A stretch of DNA of 64,000 nucleotides from Nitrospira sp. (GCA_029194725.1 JARFXQ010000003.1:210994-274993), one strand, 5' to 3'. Shown: positions 37,531 to 46,238, numbered from the stretch's first letter. Made by a program: numbers and translations. The notes: generated from the letters alone by a model not told the origin.

Positions 37531-38984
37531 GAGCTTCCTTCTCCTCGAATCACCTGGACCTGGCGAAATCTCGCAGGAGATGCGGCATGCGTCATCCAGC
37601 CTGACTGGCCTGGTTGCCCCTTCCCACATGTGATGAACCCGTACCGTTGTCGAAAAGAACGGTCGGCCACTCCGTCGCAGCTGCTCCAGAATTCAGGCGT
37701 GATCCCATGGTAGACGACGTCCCGCAACATATGGGTTCGTCTGCCGTTTTCAATCAGCCAGAATGCGTCTCCGCCGAACTGAAAATTGTAGCGGCGTTGA
37801 TCAATGCTGTAGGATCCATGGCCCTCGATATAGATGCCGCGTTTCACGTCTGCAATGAGCTGATCACGCGTCGCCTCGCCGGGCTCCAGTCCGATATTGG
37901 CAATCCGCACCATCGGAATATTCGCCCATCCGTCGGCCCGATTCGAGCCGCACGAACGAGACTCGCCTATTTTCGGTGCAACTTCACGGTTCGTACAATA
38001 GCCGACGAAGATCCCGTTGCGGACGATGTCCCATCGCTGGCACATCACTCCATCGTCATCGTAGCCGGTGCCGGCCAGGGTTTCCGATTCGGTGTTATCG
38101 GCAACTAAGCTCACGTGCCGGGAACCATAGCGAAAGTTGTTGCGCTTCTCTGTCGTCAAGAAACTGGTCCCGGCATAATTGGCCTCGTATCCAAGCACAC
38201 GGTCGAGTTCGCTGGGATGGCCGCAGGATTCATGGATGGTCAAGGACAGGTGCTCCGGGTCGAGCACCAGATCATACCGGCCTGCGTCGACCGCGGGCGC
38301 CTTGACCTTTTCGACCGCCTGGTCGGCAACATGGGGAGCCTCCCGTAGAAAATCTGTCTCTTCGATCAGTTCATAGCCTTTCCTGAGATGAGGGGTGTTG
38401 AAGCTGCGCGAGGCAAACCGGCCTTCGCACAACGCAGTCGCCGTGCATTCGCCTTGCCCGGCCAACAGATCGAACTCCACCTGTGTTCCCTCACTGGAAA
38501 CAAACAACTTTCTGTCCCGACGCGCCCACAGGCTGGCGCTGCTCCTCGCGATACCAGACTTCCGCTGCAAGAGTGCCATGGTGTTGAGCAGCAAGTCGGT
38601 TTTCTTCTCCAACGGCACGCTGAAGGGATCGAGGCGATAGGGCGTGACGATGCGATCGCGATGGACCGGCTCCGGAGCTAAGCGCACTTTCTCAATGGCA
38701 ACCGAGGCGGAGCTCTTGGCAATCTCGACGGCGAGGTCCGCCACGCGCGGCACCTCCTCGAGAGAGAGGATGGAGCTTGCGGCAAAACCCCAGGCTCCAT
38801 GATAGAGCACACGCACACCGAACCCTATGTCCTTGACATCTCGAATCGAAGCGATTCGACGATCCTCACCTTGGATGTGTTCCGTACTGCTGTCCTGAAC
38901 CCGGATGTCCCCATACTCGGCGCCCGAAGCCGCAATGCGTTTCAGCGCAAGCTCAGCAAATTCCTCCCAAGCTGGAGTGCTCAT
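37527..38984 (-). CDS. tldD: TldD-family metalloprotease
   Basis: This 485-residue protein has the catalytic zinc site of TldD: LTIHESCGHPSELDRVLGYE (about residue 250), giving HExxxH, and a later conserved Cys region (YCTNREVAPKIGESRSCGSN). It forms the active subunit of the TldD/TldE protease and is co-translated with its partner downstream. No peptide-toxin or RiPP precursor gene was seen adjacent, though the small lipoprotein at 39710 lies upstream on the other strand. Confidence 0.92.
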   Translation of the reverse strand: MSTPAWEEFAELALKRIAASGAEYGDIRVQDSSTEHIQGEDRRIASIRDVKDIGFGVRVLYHGAWGFAASSILSLEEVPRVADLAVEIAKSSASVAIEKVRLAPEPVHRDRIVTPYRLDPFSVPLEKKTDLLLNTMALLQRKSGIARSSASLWARRDRKLFVSSEGTQVEFDLLAGQGECTATALCEGRFASRSFNTPHLRKGYELIEETDFLREAPHVADQAVEKVKAPAVDAGRYDLVLDPEHLSLTIHESCGHPSELDRVLGYEANYAGTSFLTTEKRNNFRYGSRHVSLVADNTESETLAGTGYDDDGVMCQRWDIVRNGIFVGYCTNREVAPKIGESRSCGSNRADGWANIPMVRIANIGLEPGEATRDQLIADVKRGIYIEGHGSYSIDQRRYNFQFGGDAFWLIENGRRTHMLRDVVYHGITPEFWSSCDGVADRSFRQRYGFITCGKGQPGQSGWMTHAASPARFRQVQVIRGEGSS

Positions 38985-39709
38985 GTCGCTGGTTCTCAGG
39001 ATGAATGAAGGGATGAGTCAGTATAACAGGTGGTAATCAAAACAGTGAACGTTTCGTGTCGGATAAACGGCACTAGCCCTGCTGCCGATGGGCCATAGCG
39101 ATGAGGTCAGGCTCAATGACGTGTTAGAACGCCTCGGAGATTCCATGGGCAGCGATCGCTCCAGCCATCCTGCCCTAGCTTAGCGGCATGGATGTAACAA
39201 GACCTGCCCGTCGTTGGTGTGTCTTCGTTCGCCAGGTAGCTGTGAACGAGGCGCACAGGCTGGAGCGATGTGCCGATCACACCTGAGTACTTTGGGCAGG
39301 TGGCGACGGCAGTCGAGGTAGCAATGGATGAAAACCCCTTGTCTACACCAACCGATATCTTTCGTTGGAATCCTACAGAGTGATCTGGGACGGCAGAGTG
39401 CCAGAATTCGCCCAACGGAACGACGGCATGGCAGAACCGTGCCTTCCGTGCTGCGATCCCACGCATGATGCGCGACTTTATTCCTCTCATTCCCGTTGAC
39501 GGAGCCACCCTGTTGTTTCAGTTCAGGATCGTTCTCAGGGAATCCGCAGGAGTCAGGGCCTTATGCTCTCTGTCAGAGCCGAAGGCTCGAATCCTCACGA
39601 GTCGATGATGGTCGCATCAACGGAGAAATCCATGATTGCATGATCGAGGGTCCGCGGGCTAAAAGAAAGCTTTGGAGCATCACAATCACTGTAGTAAGGA
39701 GGCACTGCA
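38985..39709. other. Non-coding region upstream of tldD
   Basis: About 725 bases. A 131-codon minus-strand frame (39113-39508) lacks a ribosome binding site and recognisable motifs and is not called. The AGGAGG near 39700 belongs to the next gene. No RNA, repeat or insertion sequence was recognised. Confidence 0.35.
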
Positions 39710-39940
39710 ATGAAGGTTCAACATATCATGATGGGGTCGGTCCTGTTGGTATTCTTGTTGACTGCGTGTCAGCGCGTCCATCTGAAAGGAGATGAGATAG
39801 TCCACAGCGGCGAGGCCAATCAATCGGATATGATCAGCGCCGGTGGACAGCAGGGATTATCGAACATGGAGGACTACAATAGCAGAACCAAGCGAGCCAA
39901 TGGGCAAGGCCTACGCCATCCGGACGAGCCTCGTAAATAA
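39710..39940 (+). CDS. Small lipoprotein
   Basis: A strong AAGGAGG lies before the ATG. The 76-residue precursor has a signal with lipobox LLTACQ and a short, polar mature part (GDEIVHSGEANQSDMISAGG, then KRANGQGLRHPDEPRK) without predicted fold. It is a typical orphan outer-membrane or periplasmic lipoprotein. No family was recognised. Confidence 0.7.
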   Translation: MKVQHIMMGSVLLVFLLTACQRVHLKGDEIVHSGEANQSDMISAGGQQGLSNMEDYNSRTKRANGQGLRHPDEPRK

Positions 39941-40141
39941 GGATCAGGGTAGGAGAACCAGGCGAGCCAATTAAGGACAATGAAGTCGTGTCTTCCTTCG
40001 AAGAGATACGACACGGGTGGCAGCCAAACCGATGCGAATATCGAGATCGAATAATCGGAATGGAACCAGGAGACTGAAGCGATGAGTTCAGCCTCTCGGC
40101 CTCGGCGGTGAAACATCTCAGTGAGTCGAGGCGCCCCAAGG

Positions 40142-40585
40142 TCACACCGCAACAGTTACCCCGTTGCGCTTGAGCACATCAAGCAGCTTTGGAACATCCG
40201 GCGGGCCTGGGGGAATCTCCCTGTCGATGGCCGTGAACATCTGAGCCGCTAACGGGCCGGGCCCTGTTATTTCGAGCATCTGCCCACCGCCACTTCTGTA
40301 GCGAAAGCCATGCACGGTTCCTCGGGGAACGTGAACGAGAGTCCCAACGTTGCAGGCGTAGGCTTTCCCCTCGCATAGGAAGTGAACTTCGCCTTTCAGG
40401 ACGTAGAACGCTTCATCCCAATCGTGGCTATGCGGTGGCGGGCCTGTTCCTTCCTCGCCCTGCTGCAAGGTGATCCCGTAGCTCTGCGTCGCCGCGTTCG
40501 ACGCCAAGACCGTCACCTGTGTTCCGACCACATTCAATGCCGGCTCATGCTGATCTGGTCTCAAGACAATGGGTTGAACGCTCAT
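40142..40585 (-). CDS. Cupin-domain protein
   Basis: The 147-residue protein is a single cupin barrel. Motif 1 reads PPPHSHDWDEAFYVLKGEVH and motif 2 VPRGTVHGFRYRSGG, giving the metal ligands His, His, Glu and His. Such proteins bind iron, manganese or zinc and may be dioxygenases or sugar-binding regulators, but no further domain is present here. It lies near cassette-like genes but has no attC-like sequence at its start. Confidence 0.88.
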   Translation of the reverse strand: MSVQPIVLRPDQHEPALNVVGTQVTVLASNAATQSYGITLQQGEEGTGPPPHSHDWDEAFYVLKGEVHFLCEGKAYACNVGTLVHVPRGTVHGFRYRSGGGQMLEITGPGPLAAQMFTAIDREIPPGPPDVPKLLDVLKRNGVTVAV

Positions 40586-40637
40586 GATCTCGCTGCCTCC
40601 TGTAAAGATGGCAATTACGCTGCCGCTAACGCTCGCG

Positions 40638-41261
40638 TTAACCGGCGCGGCGCTTGCGGCGAGTCCGTGTTGAACGCGTTGCTAGACGCCGTAATCCCAC
40701 TCTAATGGCAGGCTTTGGCAGGCGTCTTACCAATCGCTGAATGATTGTTCTGGCATGTTCAATGTCACCTCCAGTCATAGCACCATGCGCTGGACCGAAA
40801 GTTCTGTCCGGCCATCTAAACGGTTGCATCTTCTGGAATGACAATGGCACAGGGTACCGTCCCGCCCATTCGACAAACTCTGTGAGCTTGTTGAGAAAGA
40901 ACTCATCTTTCTGTGCGACGCGGATTCCGGCGCTTCTCGCGAGCTCGCTTAGCTTATGCATCTTGAACGATATCCGGCCGTTTTTATCGAGGGGTGAGCC
41001 GGTGGCGACGATGATCGCCTTTAGGAGATTTTCAATCGCTAGCCCATATAGCATGAGTGCCACGCTGATAGACGCTGGCGGCGCCTTCGCCCTCGACAGC
41101 TGCAAAGGGAAGTCATTCATCTGTCTCAGCCAGAGAACCTCTGCGGCGTACTCGAGCTCGGCTGCCTTGAGTTCCCAAGTTCGAGGGTGATCGGCCTTAC
41201 GATGGAACTGCTCTTTCCACCACGATCGGCTGAAGCTCTCATCAAGGGTCGCGTCGCGCAT
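40638..41261 (-). CDS. HEPN-like hypothetical protein, cassette-type gene
   Basis: The 207-residue protein has a central helical block with ALMLYGLAIENLLKAIIVAT and HKLSELARSAGI, resembling HEPN-superfamily proteins, several of which are RNases in toxin-antitoxin or defence systems. An R-x5-H string (RTFGPAH) occurs later but its place in the fold is uncertain. The C-terminus is very basic (RSTRTRRKRRAG). The ATG at 41261 is separated by only 6 bases from GTTAGGC, the exact end of an attC-like palindrome, the classical geometry of an integron cassette gene. Confidence 0.6.
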   Translation of the reverse strand: MRDATLDESFSRSWWKEQFHRKADHPRTWELKAAELEYAAEVLWLRQMNDFPLQLSRAKAPPASISVALMLYGLAIENLLKAIIVATGSPLDKNGRISFKMHKLSELARSAGIRVAQKDEFFLNKLTEFVEWAGRYPVPLSFQKMQPFRWPDRTFGPAHGAMTGGDIEHARTIIQRLVRRLPKPAIRVGLRRLATRSTRTRRKRRAG

Positions 41262-41267
41262 TGCGCA

Positions 41268-41400
41268 GCCTAACGGCCCCGCGGCTCACCGGCAGGCGCG
41301 GAGCAACCGGAGGTTGTGCAGCGACTGTCCGGTGCAGCCGCTGGTTCGGGACGCGCGGCGCGTCTCGAACCACGTGCGCCAGCCGCGGGGCCGTTCGGGT
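41268..41400 (-). repeat. attC-like palindromic element, copy A
   Basis: On the minus strand the segment begins near CCCGAAC, has a strong outer stem GGCCCCGCGGCT/AGCCGCGGGGCC, and ends in GTTAGGC, the consensus GTTRRRY core, 6 bases before the next ATG. The outer heptamers pair with one mismatch. Inner arms include GGTTCGAGACGCG/CGCGTCCCGAACC. Size (about 133 bases) and layout fit a long attC recombination site. A related degenerate copy lies at 9334-9420. No integrase gene is in the window. Confidence 0.6.
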
Positions 41401-41421
41401 GACGCGCAGCGTCGCCCGAAC
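41393..41421. other. Perfect short hairpin beside the attC-like element
   Basis: GTTCGGG-T-GACGC and GCGTC-G-CCCGAAC form a near-perfect stem around GCA. It directly abuts or shares the outer end of the attC-like palindrome and could be part of it or a separate element such as a terminator lacking a T tract. Confidence 0.4.
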
Positions 41422-41514
41422 AATGTTTAGGTGGATCCACATAAAGAGCCGGATCTGCCCATTGCTGTCTGTATCACACTCCACGACGGTTCAGGAACAA
41501 TACGCCATACCCAT

Positions 41515-41562
41515 TGACGTTTCAATGAGTTGCGACTGCGAGACCACTTATTACAGGTTCTC
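41515..41562. repeat. Dispersed repeat, copy 2
   Basis: The segment beginning TTGACGTTTCAATGAGTTGC matches the repeat at 17848-17895 in CGTTTCAATGAG, GCGACTGC and GGTTCT. It lies in a 580-base non-coding stretch between the HEPN-like gene and the orphan hicB. Function unknown. Confidence 0.45.
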
Positions 41563-41843
41563 ATGGGGATCGGCATAACACCCGTTCTTGAAGGAGTTCA
41601 CAGCCCGTTCAACGGACTGCGGGCACCCGCCGGCCTTCGATGAAGATGTACGTGTAGATCAGGTAGGTCCGGCTCGTCATCCATCTTAAGCCCATCGATG
41701 AACCGGATATCTCAACGGTTGGAACAACAGACATGGCCACGCAAATGAGGCTCCAAGGCTACATTGACAAGTAATGATCATCCTCGTACCTTTTCATACG
41801 AGAAATGCGTTGCCACGGTTTTCGTCTATGGGGGAGGGCGCTC
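41563..41843. other. Non-coding region before the orphan hicB
   Basis: Nothing beyond a purine-rich ribosome binding site (GGGGGAGGG at about 41830-41838) for the next gene was recognised. Confidence 0.3.
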
Positions 41844-42011
41844 ATGCAGCAAAACTATACGACTGCGATCAAACAAGATGCGGGGTGGTGGATAGGCTGG
41901 ATCGAAGAAGTGCCTGGTGTGAATTGCCAGGAAGCTAGCCGCGAAGGAATAGTGGAGACGCTCCGAGCCGCTCTACGAGAAGCACTGGAACTCAATCGTC
42001 TGCAAGCGTGA
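41844..42011 (+). CDS. HicB-like antitoxin without partner
   Basis: The ATG at 41844 follows GGGGGAGGG and gives 55 residues: MQQNYTTAIKQDAGWWIGWI, EEVPGVNCQEASREGIVETL and a helical tail LRAALREALELNRLQA. This is a HicB-type partial RNase H fold. No hicA reading frame is found on either side, so it is an orphan or regulates something else. It lies at the edge of the third cassette-like patch. Confidence 0.75.
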   Translation: MQQNYTTAIKQDAGWWIGWIEEVPGVNCQEASREGIVETLRAALREALELNRLQA

Positions 42012-42113
42012 AGGAACAAAGCATTCCTGGTGGCATCACTGTCTATGAATACCCGCCCAGCTGTGCCTCGCCACACTGAAATTACCACTACAGAGCTTAG
42101 ACCCGCTACAGAT

Positions 42114-43658
42114 CTAGACCGCTGTTCCCATACGGGATTCGTCGACGAAGGTCTCAGTGGAATCGTCGATGGCCCGACCCTGACGGCCTTTCGCCGGTAG
42201 GATGTAGAGCTGTTTCGCGTCGATCTTGTCTTTCTTCTCCGGCGGCGGCGTCATTTCGTAGACGACCGGTCGGCGGTGATCCGCCAATTGCAGCTCGGGA
42301 TTGTAGACGCTGTTGAACTTCCAGAGCATCTTGACGAAGTTGGTCTGTCCCCGCATCAAATGCCCCGCTGCGATCTTGGCTGTACCCTTCAACGCGGCCC
42401 AGCCCAGATGTTTCTTGTTCAAGACCTGTTGCGTCTTCACCAGCTCCGCGTAAAACTCCGGAAGCGGCATCTTGGTCGGCATCACGGCGTGCTGAATATC
42501 GAACAGACGGTAATCCCGCGTGTGGAGCTTGCGAGATTCCGTGACCCAGCTCTCGGTGCCGGGGTACGGGGTATTGACACTGATATTTACGATTTCCGGA
42601 ATGTCCAAACACCACTGCCGGACGACCTCGAACCGCTCCCGATCCCAATCCGGATCGGCGATGAGATTGATAGCGACGGTGATCCCAAGGGACCGTGCAA
42701 ATTCAAGTGCCTCGAAATTTCTGCCCAAGGAGATACGCTTGCGATGCATCTTGAGGCCTTCCGCATCGATAGCCTCGACACCCAAGAACATGTATTGGAG
42801 CCCGAGCGTCTTCCAGAATTGGAAGACTTCCTTGTTGCGTAACAGCACGTCGCCGCGTGTCTCCATGTAATACTGTTTCTTGATTCCTCGCCGCGCTACG
42901 GCTTCGCCGATTTCCATTCCCTGCTTGGCTTGGATGAAGGCGACGTCGTCGACCAGAAAGATGCCCGGTTCTTGAACCTGTTCCAACTCCTCCACGGCTT
43001 TCTCGGTACTGACCGTGCGATAGCTGCGGCCATAAAAGGTCCAGGCACTGCAGAAGGAACAATCCCAGGGGCAGCCCCTCGCAAATTCGACGGACGCGCA
43101 AGGATCGAGCACACCGATAAAGTATTTGTGCCGGTTTCTGAGCAGATCACGTGCAGGACGGACATCATCCAGATTTTCGATGAATTGCGCCGGTGGGCCT
43201 TCCTCATCGAGCGTGACGACTCCCGGCACTCTTGTGATGGCGTTGCGGTCATGCTCGACTGCTTCCAACAGCTTGGGAGCGGCAACTTCGCCCTCACCTT
43301 TCAGCACGCAATCGATCGCGCCGTTGCCATGCTCCAAAAACTCCTTCGCCACAAAGGAGGCGCTGTGCCCTCCGATGAAGACGAACGAGTTCGGCAGCGT
43401 GCTCTTGGTCAGCTTGGCCAAATCAACGATCTCTGGGACATTCGCCAGGTAGTTGCAGCCGAAAGCAACGGCGTCGGGCTTCCAGGTCGTGATGAGCGCC
43501 TCGTAGTCTTTCCACGTATCCGCCTGCAAGTCGATCAAACGAACATCGTGTCCCGCTTGACGGCAGGCCTGAGCCACCATCTCGAGACCGAGCGGTTCCA
43601 GACGGAGATAGATCTTGGTATACATGAGCGGACCGGGATGGACTGCGAGGAACTTCAT
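42114..43658 (-). CDS. hpnR: Hopanoid C-3 methylase, B12-binding radical SAM
   Basis: The 514-residue protein has an N-terminal cobalamin-binding-like domain (MKFLAVHPGPLMYTKIYLRL) and a radical SAM core with ARGCPWDCSFCSAWTFYG (about residue 195), the CxxxCxxC cluster motif. Overall sequence and length match HpnR, which methylates C-3 of the hopanoid A-ring using methylcobalamin and SAM. 3-Methylhopanoids are important membrane lipids and geological biomarkers. No other hopanoid gene (shc, hpn) is in the window. Confidence 0.85.
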   Translation of the reverse strand: MKFLAVHPGPLMYTKIYLRLEPLGLEMVAQACRQAGHDVRLIDLQADTWKDYEALITTWKPDAVAFGCNYLANVPEIVDLAKLTKSTLPNSFVFIGGHSASFVAKEFLEHGNGAIDCVLKGEGEVAAPKLLEAVEHDRNAITRVPGVVTLDEEGPPAQFIENLDDVRPARDLLRNRHKYFIGVLDPCASVEFARGCPWDCSFCSAWTFYGRSYRTVSTEKAVEELEQVQEPGIFLVDDVAFIQAKQGMEIGEAVARRGIKKQYYMETRGDVLLRNKEVFQFWKTLGLQYMFLGVEAIDAEGLKMHRKRISLGRNFEALEFARSLGITVAINLIADPDWDRERFEVVRQWCLDIPEIVNISVNTPYPGTESWVTESRKLHTRDYRLFDIQHAVMPTKMPLPEFYAELVKTQQVLNKKHLGWAALKGTAKIAAGHLMRGQTNFVKMLWKFNSVYNPELQLADHRRPVVYEMTPPPEKKDKIDAKQLYILPAKGRQGRAIDDSTETFVDESRMGTAV

Positions 43659-43886
43659 TGCTCCAAACCTCCTCGTCTATGGCACTCTTGGCCGAAAGAT
43701 AGCCGCTTCGGAGTACGAAGGACTTGCTCGGCCCACTTGTTTAATCGTGATGTGATAATCGGCCCGGTGACGGATTCTGACAGAATGGAGCCTCTGGTGC
43801 AACCGTTTCGCTTAGCGCAGGCCCATCGAAGATTGAACCGACCAGGACCTCTGGTATTTCCTCGATCGTATGCTTACCATAATGGC

Positions 43887-44255
43887 ATGCTGCCTCCAGA
43901 ACGCACCCTGCGTCAGCGCATCATCGATCTCCTGACCGATGCTCGGGTGACAAGCCATGAACTGGCTCGGATGCTCGGTATTCCAGAACGGCAGGTAGAG
44001 GAGCACTTGGCTCATGTGGTAATAAAGGTGGCTCGGGATCGTTCACGACGGTTTATCCTTGAACCGTCCATTTGCTTGGATTGTGGATTTATGTTCCGCG
44101 ACCGCACGAGATTGACGCGACCAAGCCGCTGCCCACAATGTCGCAGCGAAGGGATTTCTGATCCACGCTACGGAATCGATTCTCTTGGGTCAAGAGCGAC
44201 TCACGCGGACACAACGGTGCCACGGCGGAAAGATGCCAGGAAAGGATCATTATGA
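43887..44255 (+). CDS. Small helix-turn-helix regulator with C-terminal zinc ribbon
   Basis: The 122-residue protein begins MLPPERTLRQRIIDLLTDAR with a winged-helix segment (TSHELARMLGIPERQVEEHL) and ends in a zinc ribbon CLDCGFMFRD...CPQCRSEG, the layout of COG3357-type predicted regulators. Several in-frame starts lie upstream; the chosen ATG fits the family length. The stop overlaps the start of the next gene (ATGA), so the two are co-translated. Regulatory target unknown. Confidence 0.75.
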   Translation: MLPPERTLRQRIIDLLTDARVTSHELARMLGIPERQVEEHLAHVVIKVARDRSRRFILEPSICLDCGFMFRDRTRLTRPSRCPQCRSEGISDPRYGIDSLGSRATHADTTVPRRKDARKGSL

Positions 44256-44473
44256 TAATTGCACGACTTGTATTCTCTGTCCTTTGTTTGGTGCTCCTTG
44301 GTTGCTCCGATCAGAAGGCTAAGGATCTGTTTGAGACGGCTGCCTTCGAAGAAAATCAAGGTAATCTCCCTCATGCCAAGCAGCTCTACCAAGAACTGGT
44401 GAATCTCTACCCCTCCACCAAAGTGGCCGAGATCGCTCGGGCACGGCTCGCCGATTTAGACAGCAGGAAATAG
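44252..44473 (+). CDS. Small TPR-type lipoprotein
   Basis: The 73-residue precursor has a short hydrophobic leader with lipobox LLGCSD and a TPR-like helical pair (FEENQGNLPHAKQLYQELVN, STKVAEIARARLADLD), similar to tol-pal-associated or YbgF-type repeats. It is translationally coupled to the preceding regulator gene. It is probably periplasmic and lipid-anchored. Confidence 0.75.
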   Translation: MIIARLVFSVLCLVLLGCSDQKAKDLFETAAFEENQGNLPHAKQLYQELVNLYPSTKVAEIARARLADLDSRK

Positions 44474-44500
44474 CGACGTAGTTGCAATGGCGGTTTTGCC

Positions 44501-45334
44501 TCAAGAACCGGCGGGCGCGTCCCGCCTTCGTCGAGGAAACCACGGGAAGAACGCATTGGTCGTCGCCTGATAGGTCTTATACTCCTCTCCCCGGCTTGAT
44601 AGGGCTTGCGCTTCCGTCCGTGGAATACCAGTCAGCTTGAGCAAGGTCAATCCCATTCCAATCGGGCCGATCCAGGTAAACACCCAGCCTGGCGCTCCCA
44701 ACGTCATCACAACGTAGGAGCACCAGTGCAGCCATTCGAAAAAATAATTCGGGTGGCGGGAGTAGGCCCACAAGCCTTCTCGGCAAACGCGGCCCTGATT
44801 CCTCGGATCGGCGCGGAAATGCGCGAGTTGGCGGTCCGCCCTTGCTTCACCAGCCACAGCCACTCCCCAGATCATTAAACCAATCAACTCAACCAATGCA
44901 GATGGAGGTCGAGGATTCCACATCAGCACCAGAAATGGGAGCGAAAAGGCCGCCACGGCCAGCGCTTGCAGAAGAAAGTACGCGAGCATTTTGGCCGACT
45001 CCGACTCTCCCCATTCCTCCCGTAACCGGCGATACCGGGCATCCTCTTCCTTGCCGATCACGCGATTGAAAAGTATGTGGAGACCCAGCCGTCCCGCATA
45101 GAGTGTCGCCAGCATCACTGGCAGAAAGACTCGCGCGAAACTGCCGTTTGCTTGTGTGGCATACCACAGCACTACGAGAATAAGTCCAAAACACCATCCG
45201 ACATCTCCAATTGCGGCGTTCCTGATCTTCCGCTGCACCACCCACAATGCCCCCATGACCATCGTCATGAAAAGATACGCCGCCAGGACAAGGGGCAACG
45301 GATCCGATGCAAATATCCCGTTTTCTGATTCCAT
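44501..45334 (-). CDS. DUF1295 family membrane protein
   Basis: The 277-residue protein has about seven hydrophobic helices and the DUF1295 signature near the C-terminus: GLWAYSRHPNYFFEWLHWCS, followed by GPIGMGLTLLKLTGIPRTEA. This family is related to 3-oxo-5-alpha-steroid 4-dehydrogenases and isoprenylcysteine methyltransferases; substrates in bacteria are mostly unknown. It lies 6 bases downstream of an RmlD-like reductase gene on the same strand, suggesting co-transcription. Confidence 0.88.
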   Translation of the reverse strand: MESENGIFASDPLPLVLAAYLFMTMVMGALWVVQRKIRNAAIGDVGWCFGLILVVLWYATQANGSFARVFLPVMLATLYAGRLGLHILFNRVIGKEEDARYRRLREEWGESESAKMLAYFLLQALAVAAFSLPFLVLMWNPRPPSALVELIGLMIWGVAVAGEARADRQLAHFRADPRNQGRVCREGLWAYSRHPNYFFEWLHWCSYVVMTLGAPGWVFTWIGPIGMGLTLLKLTGIPRTEAQALSSRGEEYKTYQATTNAFFPWFPRRRRDAPAGS

Positions 45335-45340
45335 TATCTG

Positions 45341-46228
45341 TTAGGCCTCACGACAGACTGGCTCATAGTCCCACAAATCGGTTCCTGGATGCACCCGATC
45401 CTTCAGCCAACCCCGAAAACCCGGCAGAGGAAACGACAAGATCGCCTGGATTTTTTCACAATTCAGTGAGAGATCGGCGGGTCGCGGCGCCCCGCTGTGG
45501 TCGTGCGCCAAGCCTTCAACCAGATGGCCTTGCAGCTCCGGATACCACGGAAGCAACGCCTGGCCGATCTCCCAGCGCGACAACCGTTCCCGCCCCCCGA
45601 GGTGATAGAGGCCCGGGAGGTCCTTAGCGCTTAGTTCCCAGATCGCACGCGCAATAACTCCCGCCGGCAACGGACAGCGAAATTCATCGCCATAGAGCAT
45701 CACGGGCTTACCACTCTTAGCCGCATGACACATGTCTTCAACGAAACTCCGATCGCCGTGCTGTGAGGTTCCCGCCGTGAGGACGATCCGAACTACCGTA
45801 TGACGAGGATTCCGCAGGACAAGCTGTTCCGCTTCAAGCTTCGTCTTGCCGTAGAAATTGATCGGATTCGGGGCGTCTTCTTCCCGATACCAGCTTCGAT
45901 TGCCATCGAAAACTTCGCCGCTCGACAGGAAGATGAAGGGAATGTCCTTGGACAGCCGGGCCAGATAGGCCGTAGCCTCCACGTTGACACGATGCGCCAG
46001 CTGAGGATGTTGCTCGCAATCCCTTGTGCGGCTTAATGCGGCACAATGAATGACCATATCGGGCTTGATGGATTGCCAGGTCCTCTCGACAGAAACAGAA
46101 TCGGTAAGATCGAGCTCAGCGCGGGCGAGGCCGTGAACCTGCCGGCCGGGCGCCCATCGAGAGGCGGACTTCACAACATATTGCCCGATCAATCCCGCCG
46201 CTCCGGTGACGATGGCTCGAGGTGCCAT
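45341..46228 (-). CDS. RmlD-like NAD(P)-dependent sugar-nucleotide reductase
   Basis: The 295-residue protein is an extended SDR: AIVTGAAGLIGQYVVKSASR (nucleotide-binding GxxGxxG), VIHCAALSRTRDCEQHPQLA and the active-site Tyr and Lys in NFYGKTKLEAEQLV. It resembles dTDP-4-dehydrorhamnose reductase (RmlD), but no other rml gene is nearby, so the substrate is uncertain. It is 10 bases downstream of the ettA stop. Confidence 0.85.
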   Translation of the reverse strand: MAPRAIVTGAAGLIGQYVVKSASRWAPGRQVHGLARAELDLTDSVSVERTWQSIKPDMVIHCAALSRTRDCEQHPQLAHRVNVEATAYLARLSKDIPFIFLSSGEVFDGNRSWYREEDAPNPINFYGKTKLEAEQLVLRNPRHTVVRIVLTAGTSQHGDRSFVEDMCHAAKSGKPVMLYGDEFRCPLPAGVIARAIWELSAKDLPGLYHLGGRERLSRWEIGQALLPWYPELQGHLVEGLAHDHSGAPRPADLSLNCEKIQAILSFPLPGFRGWLKDRVHPGTDLWDYEPVCREA

Positions 46229-46238
46229 GGCAGATGGC

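Noticed and set aside
39113..39508. 131-codon minus-strand open frame
   Set aside because: No ribosome binding site, no recognisable motif and an unnatural composition; likely non-coding.
42930..43886. Long plus-strand open frame opposite hpnR
   Set aside because: It is the antisense shadow of hpnR. Only the part from 43887 onward is accepted as the zinc-ribbon regulator.
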